Of a DNA stretch of 38,649 nt, positions 1-6,882 are shown piece by piece. This DNA is from Terriglobia bacterium (GTDB lineage Bacteria > Acidobacteriota > Terriglobia > Terriglobales > Acidobacteriaceae), in NCBI GenBank assembly GCA_020073665.1, contig JAIQEU010000028.1, positions 1 to 38,649 of the forward strand, in the 5' to 3' direction. Both the position numbers and the translations under genes were made by a program. Numbering within the stretch: position 1 is the stretch's first letter; the number at the start of each line of letters is the position of its first letter. The notes under the pieces were generated by a model that ran no database searches, was not told where the DNA came from, and was given only the letters and a program-made list of their open reading frames with translations.

Positions 1-1053
1 TACAACACCTCGAACGAGCTGACCTCGACGCCGACCACCAGCTACACCTACGACAACAACGGCAACACCAAAACCAAGTCGGACGGGACGCAGTACAACT
101 GGGACTTTGAGAACCGGCTGGCGAGCGTGGTGCTGCCGGGAGCGGGCGGGACGGTGTCGTTCAAGTACGACGGGTTCGGGAGAAGGGTGCAGAAGTCGTT
201 TGTGCAGGGCGCGAATACCACGACGACGGATTACGTATATGATTTCGTTAACCTCTTGGAGGAGGTGGATCAGAGCGGAAATGTCCTGGCCCGGTATACT
301 CAGGGACCATTGGTGGATGAGCCTCTGGCAGAACTCCGCTCTGGAACTACCAGTTATTACGAGCAGGACAGTCTTGGCACCGTCACATCTCTGAGTACTT
401 CGGCCGGAGCCCTCGCAAACACGTACACCTACGACTCGTTCGGGAAGCTGACGGCTTCGAGCGGGACTATCTTCAACCCTCTGGCGTACTCGGGGCGCGA
501 GGTCGACTCGGAAACCGGCATCTACTACCACCGAGCCCGATATTACGATCAAAACATCGGGAGGTTTTTTAGCGAGGACCCGATTCGGTTTCGCGGCGGA
601 GTCAACTTCTATCGCTACGTTGCGAACAACCCTGTTAGCCTGACAGACCCATCTGGGCTCAAGGTGTCAAAATGTTGCCGGACCACGCAAGTGAACTGGT
701 TTGTCGACTTCCTTTCAGGTGTGACTGGGTTCAAGCACTGCTTCATTAAGACTGATACCAAGACCGCGGGTATGGGACCTGTCGGCGGCGGGCCGCTGCC
801 TGCCTGCCCCCTGTATGCCCAGACTCAGGTCAGGGATCACTCCTCCGAGTCCGGGGCAGACTGTCAGGAGATACCTAACGTCGACGAGTCTTGTGTCAAT
901 CGAGAACTGCAAATTGGGGCGTCAACTGGGCGCTGGACACTAACCAACCAGTGCAACAGCTTCGTCTATGGTGTTCTGTATAAGTGCAGAACATGCAAGA
1001 AGTCAGACTTCGACCCAATTACGTACGGTTACGCCACGAAGTGTGGAGTATAG
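1..1053 (+). CDS. Rhs/YD-repeat protein, 3' end, with variable C-terminal tip
   Basis: The reading frame is open from base 1, so the gene starts before the window. The first ~210 codons carry YD/RHS repeats (YTYDNNGN, FKYDGFGRR, YTYDSFGKL) and end in the Rhs-associated core, with the conserved stretch RYYDQNIGRFFSEDPI and then NPVSLTDPSGLK around 540-660. After this hallmark, the last ~130 residues are a different, Cys-rich sequence (about ten Cys) including GFKHCFIKT and TNQCNSFVYGVL. In Rhs polymorphic toxins the core shell is conserved and the tip is the variable effector. The spaced His and the Cys in NQCNSFV could be a papain-like/permuted NlpC-P60 dyad, but that is inference only. A two-TM gene starts 9 nt downstream, where an immunity gene is expected. 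The Rhs assignment is firm; the toxin activity is not shown. Confidence 0.9.
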   Translation, partial: YNTSNELTSTPTTSYTYDNNGNTKTKSDGTQYNWDFENRLASVVLPGAGGTVSFKYDGFGRRVQKSFVQGANTTTTDYVYDFVNLLEEVDQSGNVLARYTQGPLVDEPLAELRSGTTSYYEQDSLGTVTSLSTSAGALANTYTYDSFGKLTASSGTIFNPLAYSGREVDSETGIYYHRARYYDQNIGRFFSEDPIRFRGGVNFYRYVANNPVSLTDPSGLKVSKCCRTTQVNWFVDFLSGVTGFKHCFIKTDTKTAGMGPVGGGPLPACPLYAQTQVRDHSSESGADCQEIPNVDESCVNRELQIGASTGRWTLTNQCNSFVYGVLYKCRTCKKSDFDPITYGYATKCGV

Positions 1054-1062
1054 AGCATCGCC

Positions 1063-1311
1063 ATGAATTCAAAAACCGCTAGAGTGAGATATTGGGTGGG
1101 AGCGGTGCTCCTCATTCTCGCGTCAGGCTGGTCTTTCAACATTGCAACGTACAATTGGTTTGCGGCCGACTTCCATAACCAATACAGTCATGCGCATGCC
1201 TTACGAGGGAATATTTTCTTCATCGTGGCGCTTGCGCTTTTCGTAGCGTCCGTGTTGGTTATCGTTGCGATTCTCCGTTCCGGCAAAAAGCGACAGATGG
1301 CGAAGACGTGA
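1063..1311 (+). CDS. small two-TM membrane protein, candidate Rhs immunity protein
   Basis: An 82-aa protein with two hydrophobic segments (about residues 10-30 and 51-70), a short loop rich in His/Tyr/Asn between them, and a basic tail (RSGKKRQ). The ATG lies 9 nt after the Rhs stop, and its TGA overlaps the ATG of the following hydrolase (TGATG), so the three genes are probably co-transcribed. I do not recognise the family. Its place directly after an Rhs variable tip is where cognate immunity proteins usually sit, and a membrane location would suit a toxin acting in the envelope. That role is inferred from context only. Confidence 0.6.
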   Translation: MNSKTARVRYWVGAVLLILASGWSFNIATYNWFAADFHNQYSHAHALRGNIFFIVALALFVASVLVIVAILRSGKKRQMAKT

Positions 1312-2018
1312 TGTTGGAGACGCTAGTACTTCTGCCCGGCTTGGACGGCACCGGAACCCTCTTCGCCGGGCTCATTTCTGAGCTTCCGCCAACGATGAAA
1401 GTGAAGATCGCGAGGTATCCGACAGACCGATTCTTCTCCTACTCTGAACTTTTGCCTTCCGTGAGGGGACTAGTTCCGAGCAGTGATCCGTTCCTCCTGG
1501 TAGCTGAATCCTTTTCGACTCCGTTGGCCGCAATGCTTGCGGCCACACGCCCGCCGAACCTGGTCGGACTGGTCATGGGTGCAGGGTTCGTTAGGAATCC
1601 TTTGGGAGGCTGGTCGAACCTCGCCAGGATTCTGGCAAGACCTTTCCTGTTCAGGCTTCCACCACCGGGCTTCGCGCTCGAGTATTTCCTCATCGGGAGT
1701 GATCCGCCAAGTGCCCTTGAGGCTGGTGTCCGTCAGGCTCTAGGGCTTGTGAGTCCCATGGTTTTGTCCCGGAGGGTCCACGCGGTCTTGAACTGCGACG
1801 CGAGAGAAGACCTCGCGCGAACTGATCTCCCGATGATGTACGTCCAAGCGGAAGGCGACCGCCTGGTGCACGCAGAATGTTTTGTAGAGATTCAACGGCT
1901 TCGACCGGATGCCCTGTTGTCCTCGGTCCGAGCTCCGCATCTCGTCTTCCAGAGAGAGCCACAAAAGGTAGCGAAAGTCATCGTGCAATTCATTCGTCAG
2001 TTGCCAGGTTCTTCTTGA
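1311..2018 (+). CDS. alpha/beta hydrolase family protein
   Basis: A 235-aa single-domain alpha/beta hydrolase. It opens with the oxyanion-region pattern LLPGLDGTGTLF (residues ~6-17). The nucleophile elbow reads VAESFSTPLA, so the Ser is present but the usual flanking Gly residues of GxSxG are Ala and Ser. A candidate acid is Asp in AEGDRLVH, and the candidate His is in APHLVF near the C-terminus. The start is the ATG at 1311, overlapping the stop of the upstream small membrane gene; a GTG one codon earlier is also possible. There is no signal peptide, so it should be cytoplasmic. The substrate cannot be told. It is probably cargo of the accessory region, co-transcribed with the Rhs locus. 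Confidence 0.8.
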   Translation: MLETLVLLPGLDGTGTLFAGLISELPPTMKVKIARYPTDRFFSYSELLPSVRGLVPSSDPFLLVAESFSTPLAAMLAATRPPNLVGLVMGAGFVRNPLGGWSNLARILARPFLFRLPPPGFALEYFLIGSDPPSALEAGVRQALGLVSPMVLSRRVHAVLNCDAREDLARTDLPMMYVQAEGDRLVHAECFVEIQRLRPDALLSSVRAPHLVFQREPQKVAKVIVQFIRQLPGSS

Positions 2019-2065
2019 AAACGTATCCCGATGCAACGACGGTGGAGTACGACTACCACGCAACC

Positions 2066-2288
2066 TGAGCGGCTCCCCATTTTCTGACACACCTTGAGAG
2101 TTAGTTTCCGGCAAAATCTACTACCTGAGAAGGGGAGGTTTGCCGTGAAGAGGAAACGTTTTTCCGTAGAACAGATCGTGGGGGTTTTGAAGCAGGCCGA
2201 GCTGGGGGTGCTGGTGGCGGAGCTGATCCGCCAAGTGGGGATTTCGGAGCAGACTCTGTATCGTTGGAAGAAGCAGTACAAAGTATAG
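2066..2288 (+). mobile_element. truncated IS3-type element (left end plus start of orfA)
   Basis: A candidate left inverted repeat starts with TGAGCGGCTCCCC at 2066, as IS3-family ends typically begin with TGA followed by a C-rich stretch. It is followed about 65 nt later by the start of an orfA. The element stops shortly after the HTH; no orfB (DDE integrase) and no right end are visible before the IS91-type transposase. The end assignment is tentative because no partner end is available for comparison. Confidence 0.5.
2145..2288 (+). pseudogene. IS3-family transposase OrfA fragment (HTH only)
   Basis: A 47-residue frame from GTG 2145, preceded by a strong Shine-Dalgarno (AGGGGAGG, 2131-2138). 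The product reads KRKRFSVEQIVGVLKQAE, then ELIRQVGISEQTLYRWKKQY, the typical HTH_Tnp_1 helix-turn-helix of IS3 OrfA. Normal OrfA proteins are roughly 90-100 aa and continue into a leucine-zipper coiled coil. Here the frame stops right after the WKKQY motif, so the protein is cut to its DNA-binding half and is unlikely to be functional. The break probably reflects a deletion or the insertion of neighbouring mobile DNA. Confidence 0.8.
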
Positions 2289-2476
2289 GAAAATCAAAAT
2301 CCTGTGTTTGGTAATGGACGATGACCTTTCCGACGACTCGGGATGGACTATAGCCCAGATCAAGGAAGCGCGGTTGAGGTCGTCTGGGTCCCCTGGAACG
2401 AAGACGGTGAGGCGGTCGGGCAGACAGCAGGAGGGAGGCAGGATCTTGCGAACGGCAATCTAGGGGGACCCTTTGA

Positions 2477-3574
2477 CTAGCCGGATTCTGGCGCTATTCG
2501 CCGCACCCATGTCATCTTCTTGCCGCTGCTGTCGAGGAGCGGGTCTTTTCCAAAGTCTCGCTTGATCGCTTCCGCCCACCGGAGAGGTTTGGGGCGTGGT
2601 CTTCGTTTCTGCCTCAGGATTGCAAAGATGGCTGCTGAGGTTTGTCTCAGTGCGCGCGGGGCAAGCAGCCCAAAGCAACGAACAGCGTGCTGATAGCGTT
2701 CGGGAATGTGTTGAGCCCAACGGTCGATAAACTCTTCTGGTGAGCACTGCACGGTGATGCGGTGACCCAGCCTCTTGTCTTTTGTGCAATACGTCACGCT
2801 TCGTTCCCCGATGCAGATGATGCGACGCTGCGCAATAGGCGGCCGCCTCACATAGCGACCGGCGTATCGTAGGAAACGCTCTTTGGAGCCGAGGGATTGA
2901 ATGTGGATGCTCCACCAGCGGTTCCCCTGCTGGACAAGCATCGCTTCCATCTGGTCAGCGGTAAGTTCGGTATGGAGCAGCCCCGCTCGCAAAGCTGTGC
3001 GGACCAGCTTGATCACGGCGTTTCGCCAAGACTCCATCAACGAGTCGCGGCCATAGTAGACCCGAGACGTCCAGGAACCGGACGCTTGCAGCCCTCCCGC
3101 GGTGACCATTGTGTGCACGTGTGAATTGAACTCCAACCGCCCGTTGAAGGTATGCAGAATAGCAATGACGCCGACCCGTAGTCCGTACCTGGCACTTACC
3201 CATGCCTGGATAACGTTCGCGGCAAGCGCTGGCAGAGCCCGTGCCAAGGGCGGGTGGTCGCGGAAAAGCTGCCAAAACAAGTCGGGCACGGTGAACGTGA
3301 TCCCCTTGTACATTGCGTCTGGCAGTGCGGCCCACCGCTCGCGCTGCCATTGCACGGTGGCCCGATAGCCACAACTTGGGCAGGCGCGGGACTTACAGGT
3401 GTGATAGACGATCCTCTCCTGGTTCTCTGAGGCGTATACCTCGGCACCCAAAGCTGGGGTGCGGCACAGCAGCGCACTGCGAAAGGCCCGTCGAACGGAC
3501 GATCGGGCCTCATCCCGGTCCCAGTGTGAACGGGTCTGAGACAGAATCTGCGTGAGTGGGTTGCGATATTTCAC
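2477..3574 (-). CDS. IS91-type (Y2, HUH) transposase with zinc-binding N-terminus
   Basis: A 365-aa rolling-circle transposase. Residues ~37-75 form a zinc-binding region with Cys60, Cys65 and Cys68 (HTCKSRACPSCGYR). The HUH metal-binding motif is His152-Val-His154 (FNSHVHTMV). The paired catalytic tyrosines fit Tyr237-AGR-Tyr241 (RYAGRYVRRP). These are the Y2_Tnp hallmarks. The reading frame is open further upstream, but GTG 3574 is chosen because it overlaps the upstream ParB-like gene's stop as GTGA and the upstream extension only shadows that gene. It is the last gene of an HTH-ParB-transposase operon. The 188 nt between its stop and the IS3 remnant hold no gene; the element's ori/ter ends could not be placed. 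Confidence 0.9.
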   Translation of the reverse strand: MKYRNPLTQILSQTRSHWDRDEARSSVRRAFRSALLCRTPALGAEVYASENQERIVYHTCKSRACPSCGYRATVQWQRERWAALPDAMYKGITFTVPDLFWQLFRDHPPLARALPALAANVIQAWVSARYGLRVGVIAILHTFNGRLEFNSHVHTMVTAGGLQASGSWTSRVYYGRDSLMESWRNAVIKLVRTALRAGLLHTELTADQMEAMLVQQGNRWWSIHIQSLGSKERFLRYAGRYVRRPPIAQRRIICIGERSVTYCTKDKRLGHRITVQCSPEEFIDRWAQHIPERYQHAVRCFGLLAPRALRQTSAAIFAILRQKRRPRPKPLRWAEAIKRDFGKDPLLDSSGKKMTWVRRIAPESG

Positions 3575-4689
3575 GCCAGATTCAACTTCCCTTGAGAATG
3601 CAGACCGGTTAACAGATCCTCGCCTACGAGAATAACCGTGCGTTGAATCCGACTGGTCCGCACCAAGACTGATCCGGGTTGTCGTGCTTCCTGTTCCCAC
3701 AGGGCATCGAGCATTCTGAGGAGATCGAGGCTGGTCTTCTCTTTGCCGGGTCGAGCGATAGACTGACGGATTACCTTGCTGGTTGCGCGTTCCAAGCCGT
3801 GACGGGTGAATTGCTCCACCTGCTGGTCCTTGGGCAGCCTGCACCAATGGATCGCGCGGTTGATCGTTATCGTCCCGTCTCGCAAGGCTTCTATTAGTCG
3901 CGCATGTGCGGTCTGCAGGATCGCTTTTACGTTCGAGACGTTACGAGCGCCAACGCCTGCAGTCTGGGCAATTTCCTGCCGCACATCTATCTGTTGAGCT
4001 TCCGGCAGATTTGCCGAACCCTTGTACCGGCCCCCGAGACGCATTTTGTCGAGCGCCTTCTGCTGGAGACTTGGCTCCAGAGTAAGCGCCAGGCAAATGC
4101 GAATGAACGCATTCCATCCCCTTCGGGGTTGGTGATGCGCGAGTATGAACTGGAGGGACTCATTCTCACTGAGCGAATACTCGATGCAATTGACTTCGTG
4201 CCTACCTTCGAAGATGGCCAACCGCCAGCGTCCAAAGCCGGTCAGAATTGTCCCGCTCGTCGTGGTGAGAATCGGCTCGGCTGCGGGCTGGTCCTTCAAT
4301 CGGGTAGCCTCGTTCAGTTCGCCCACCACATCGATCAAGTCGGGCTTATCCAATGCTGGATGTAGCCGCAGGCTTTTTGGGGAACGAAGGACCGGGCGGG
4401 CTTCCCACCGGCTCGTCGCGAGGTGAGGCTGGAGTTGGTCCAAAGGACGGGCTTCAGGTCCGCAGGGGTTGTCGGCGCGCCCATAGCCTGGAGGCTCATA
4501 GGAACGGTTATCCGAGAGCGCGGCGAATTCCCGTTGTCCTGTGGTCATGCGTTCGCTGGAGATACCCTCAGAGCGCGCTCTGCCGCTTTTTGGCTGACTC
4601 GCAGCACCGGAATGACCGTCTGCCTTCACGCTACGTCTCTTATTGCCACCGATTCCCGCGCTTTGGCGAAGGAGACTTACCACCGTCAT
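3571..4689 (-). CDS. ParB-like nuclease/DNA-binding domain protein
   Basis: A 372-aa protein. The first ~100 residues are low-complexity and polar. Residues ~105-190 resemble a ParB/Srx N-terminal domain: RLHPALDKPDLID, then PILTTTSGTILTGFGRWRLA with the GxxR-type motif of ParB, then an acidic/Gln stretch (LSENESLQFILAHH). Residues ~230-285 contain a helical region like a ParB HTH (IDVRQEIAQTAGVGARNVSN). The start at ATG 4689 overlaps the end of the upstream HTH gene by 50 nt in another frame; a later ATG at residue 48 is an alternative. The stop overlaps the GTG of the Y2 transposase (GTGA), implying translational coupling. The role is unknown; binding or preparing the element's DNA for the transposase is a guess from context. 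Confidence 0.75.
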   Translation of the reverse strand: MTVVSLLRQSAGIGGNKRRSVKADGHSGAASQPKSGRARSEGISSERMTTGQREFAALSDNRSYEPPGYGRADNPCGPEARPLDQLQPHLATSRWEARPVLRSPKSLRLHPALDKPDLIDVVGELNEATRLKDQPAAEPILTTTSGTILTGFGRWRLAIFEGRHEVNCIEYSLSENESLQFILAHHQPRRGWNAFIRICLALTLEPSLQQKALDKMRLGGRYKGSANLPEAQQIDVRQEIAQTAGVGARNVSNVKAILQTAHARLIEALRDGTITINRAIHWCRLPKDQQVEQFTRHGLERATSKVIRQSIARPGKEKTSLDLLRMLDALWEQEARQPGSVLVRTSRIQRTVILVGEDLLTGLHSQGKLNLA

Positions 4690-4843
4690 GAATCACTCTT
4701 TGCAACTCCGACTCGCGGATCATCGTCCGCCCGCCGACCTTCGTGCGTTGCAACTTGCCTTGACTCAACCATGCGTGAATGGTCCACTTTGAGATGCCAC
4801 CCAGACGACGAGCAGCTTCTTCGACTGAAACCAAGATGTCCAT
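4640..4843 (-). CDS. excisionase-like HTH DNA-binding protein
   Basis: A 67-aa protein that is almost entirely a winged helix-turn-helix of the MerR/excisionase (HTH_17) type: VSVEEAARRLGGISKWTIHAWL, then GKLQRTKVGGRTMI, then a short basic tail. The ATG at 4843 is preceded by a good Shine-Dalgarno (GGAGG, 6 nt away). It heads the minus-strand operon and overlaps the ParB-like gene by 50 nt. Proteins of this size and fold act as recombination directionality factors or repressors in integrated elements. It could control the divergent integrase promoter or help excision by the tyrosine recombinase; the sequence alone does not separate these. Confidence 0.8.
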   Translation of the reverse strand: MDILVSVEEAARRLGGISKWTIHAWLSQGKLQRTKVGGRTMIRESELQRVIHDGGKSPSPKRGNRWQ

Positions 4844-4900
4844 TTGGAGCCTCCAAGCAGCGCTGCGCTGCCCTAAACGCATATTCGCACAACAAGGCTC

Positions 4901-4948
4901 TTGCAAACACAACTTCTTATGAGATACGATTAACGCATTAAATCGTAT
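4901..4948 (+). promoter_or_regulatory. divergent control region with palindromic operator
   Basis: A perfect 8-bp inverted repeat, ATACGATT (4924-4931) and AATCGTAT (4941-4948), has a 9-bp spacer, and its right arm reaches into the start codon of the CGNR-like gene. A plausible sigma70 promoter overlaps it: TTGCAA at 4901-4906 and TACGAT at 4925-4930 with an 18-bp spacer. No Shine-Dalgarno precedes ATG 4947, so the transcript may be leaderless or nearly so. The site lies between the excisionase-like gene and the zinc-finger/integrase genes and looks like a switch between them. Confidence 0.55.
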
Positions 4949-5570
4949 GCTAGAACGCACAAGGACATTTCGCCTCACCCGGAAGCGCAGTTTCCCAGGA
5001 GGGGCGCTCGGACTCAAGCTCGTTCGCTGGCTGAACAAGAAGCATGAAACCGAGAGAGTGGTCACCCTACTCGATATCGCCTTAAAGATTCAGAGGATCG
5101 CTCCCAAGAAAAGGACCTTCACCCTGGCAACTGATCGCCATGCCACTGAGTTCTCGCAGGTACTTGACGAGCTAAACGCGCGTCTGCGCTCTTTCTCGCT
5201 CAGCCCCCAACTGAGCGCCCGGGCAGGAAGCAGGTTCCGGGTTGGCTGGGAACCGAATATCACGTCACGAAAGGTCGGAAGGTTATTCGCCGATGCCGAG
5301 GAAATGGCAGAGGTCGAGAACGTGATGCGCATACTCGCGCTGATGGAGCAGGGGTTGCTGGATCGCCTTCGCCGATGCACATGTAGCAGATGGCTCATAG
5401 CGAGAATTAGGAGACAGGTGTTTTGTAGTACCGCTTGCCGACAGGCGCAGTTTAGGTCCACAGAGAGCTACAGGAAGAAGCGCCGGGAGTACATGAAGAA
5501 GTACTACGACGATCACTTTGGGAAAGCACGACTAGACAGGACTAGGAGGAATCATGGCGGGAAACGCTGA
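4947..5570 (+). CDS. CGNR-like zinc-finger protein upstream of integrase
   Basis: A 207-aa basic protein. The C-terminal third has a Cys pattern fitting a treble-clef/CGNR-type zinc finger: Cys144-x-Cys146, then Cys160-xxx-Cys164 (CTCSRWLIA and VFCSTACRQ), followed by a very basic helix (YRKKRREYMKKYYDDH). The middle, ADAEEMAEVENVMRILALME, is predicted helical and typical of the region before CGNR fingers. The N-terminus is unlike anything I recognise. The ATG overlaps the palindromic operator, and the 3' end overlaps the tyrosine recombinase gene by 17 nt, so the two are translated from one message. A DNA-binding accessory or regulatory role for the integrase is likely but inferred. Confidence 0.7.
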   Translation: MLERTRTFRLTRKRSFPGGALGLKLVRWLNKKHETERVVTLLDIALKIQRIAPKKRTFTLATDRHATEFSQVLDELNARLRSFSLSPQLSARAGSRFRVGWEPNITSRKVGRLFADAEEMAEVENVMRILALMEQGLLDRLRRCTCSRWLIARIRRQVFCSTACRQAQFRSTESYRKKRREYMKKYYDDHFGKARLDRTRRNHGGKR

Positions 5571-6642
5571 TGGTGTTTACACGCGCAGAGATCGATCAGG
5601 GTACTGGATGCATTGGACTGACGCTCAAGGCCTTCGCAGATGGCGGAAGTTGAATGTGCGGACGCTATCCCAAGCACGAGCGGCGCGGGCTGCTGAGCTA
5701 GTCCGCGTGGAACACAGCAGGGTCCTGGGCTTTGCCCCACCGGGGGAAGAGACGTTCGCAGATGTGGCAGTAAAGTTCCTGGCGCACCAAAACGCACGGC
5801 TCACACCAAAGGCTTATGAGCGCGAACGTGGCATCGTGAACGAGCACCTAGGCAGTTTCTTTCCGGGCCGGCTTGCAAGTATTCGCCGCTTGGATATTCA
5901 GCGATACGTCACCAAACGATCGAGCGAAGTTTCCGCTCACTCGGTTCACAAAGAATTGAACATCCTCAAGCACCTCCTTCGCCTGGCGGTCGAATGGGAG
6001 ATTATCCCGCTTAGCCCCGCTCAAGCCGTGAAATCTCCTCGCGTCCCCGCCGGGCGCGTGCGGTATCTTCAACCGACTGAGTTGCACGCCTTGCTGGAGG
6101 CTTGCCCGGAATGGCTGCGACCGGTTGCCGTGGTGGCGGTTGTGACAGGGATGCGGCGGTCGGAGGTGCTTGGTCTGCGCTGGCTCGACGTTGACATTGC
6201 CAATGCCCGCATCTTGCTCCCGCAGACGAAAAACGGGGATGGGCGAATTGTGTATCTGAATCAGTCCGCGCTCGCCGCGCTGCAGTCCGTTCTGAGGACG
6301 GCCTTGCCGAAAGCGACGGATCTAGTTTTTACGGGAATCACTCCTGCACAGGTGAGCGTTGCGTTCGCACGCCTGCGTCGGAATCAGGGGATTTTCGATT
6401 TCCGCTTTCATGACCTGCGCCACACTGCAGCCAGCTGGTTGCGGATGAAAGGCGCGGACATTCACACCGTCGCCCAATTGCTAGGTCACAAGGACCTTAG
6501 AATGGCTGCGCGTTACCAGCACCTTTCGCCTTCGTTCCTGGCTGATGCCGTAGCGACTTTGGACGGCGTTTTTGGCGTTCTCTGTTACCCAGGCGTTACC
6601 CAAACAAAGACACTCGAAGGGGCTGCGGTTGCAAGTGCTTAA
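5554..6642 (+). CDS. tyrosine recombinase / phage-type integrase
   Basis: A 362-aa site-specific recombinase. The N-terminal part has an AP2-like/arm-binding stretch and a SAM-like core-binding domain (about 65-150). The catalytic domain carries the full set: Arg201 (VTGMRRSEVLGL), Lys226 (TKNGDG), His286-xx-Arg289 (FHDLRHTAASWL), His312 (LLGHKD) and nucleophile Tyr321 (AARYQHLS). The start ATG 5554 has an excellent Shine-Dalgarno (AGGAGGA). It overlaps the upstream zinc-finger gene and stops 7 nt from the CCA end of tRNA-Glu, the probable attachment site. All catalytic residues are present, so the enzyme is likely active. Confidence 0.95.
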   Translation: MAGNADGVYTRRDRSGYWMHWTDAQGLRRWRKLNVRTLSQARAARAAELVRVEHSRVLGFAPPGEETFADVAVKFLAHQNARLTPKAYERERGIVNEHLGSFFPGRLASIRRLDIQRYVTKRSSEVSAHSVHKELNILKHLLRLAVEWEIIPLSPAQAVKSPRVPAGRVRYLQPTELHALLEACPEWLRPVAVVAVVTGMRRSEVLGLRWLDVDIANARILLPQTKNGDGRIVYLNQSALAALQSVLRTALPKATDLVFTGITPAQVSVAFARLRRNQGIFDFRFHDLRHTAASWLRMKGADIHTVAQLLGHKDLRMAARYQHLSPSFLADAVATLDGVFGVLCYPGVTQTKTLEGAAVASA

Positions 6643-6649
6643 TAATAGT

Positions 6650-6727
6650 TGGCGTCCCCGACGGGATTTGAACCCGTGTTACCGCCGTGAAAGGGCGATG
6701 TCCTAGGCCAGGCTAGACGACGGGGAC
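6650..6727 (-). tRNA. tRNA-Glu (anticodon TTC)
   Basis: On the minus strand the 7-bp acceptor stem GTCCCCG (5' end at 6727) pairs with CGGGGAC, followed by discriminator G and an encoded CCA (6652-6650). The anticodon loop is CTTTCAC, giving anticodon TTC at 6691-6689. The T-arm has GGTTCAAATCC. The sequence closely matches bacterial tRNA-Glu. The encoded CCA lies directly next to the integrase stop, consistent with this gene serving as attachment site while staying intact. Confidence 0.97.
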
Positions 6728-6882
6728 TACTACACGGCAGGAGCCTGCGGCTAGATTTCGATACTAGCAGCGCGTTCCTAGCGTGTCAAAGGCAGCGCGG
6801 CACCCTGCCGGTGCGCCGCAACCACGCGGCGGCTACGTTTACAATTGAGCATGGCCGCAACCGGCGGCCTTGCGGAATCTTC

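Larger units (their letters stand above)
1..6649. mobile_element. probable integrated island ending at tRNA-Glu (right end)
   Basis: A tyrosine recombinase gene stops 7 nt before the CCA end of tRNA-Glu, the usual arrangement for islands that integrate into the 3' end of a tRNA gene. To its left are typical accessory genes: a zinc-finger partner, an excisionase-like HTH gene, a ParB-like gene, a Y2 transposase, an IS3 remnant and an Rhs tip locus. To the right of the tRNA the gene content is housekeeping. No second copy of the tRNA 3' end was seen within 1-6649, so the other boundary would lie outside the window and the extent is inferred. Confidence 0.45.

Noticed and set aside
3575-3847. 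An N-terminal extension of about 90 codons on the IS91-type transposase
   Set aside because: It lies within the ParB-like gene in another frame, has low-complexity Arg/Ser/Gln composition, and the family start fits GTG 3574 with the GTGA overlap.
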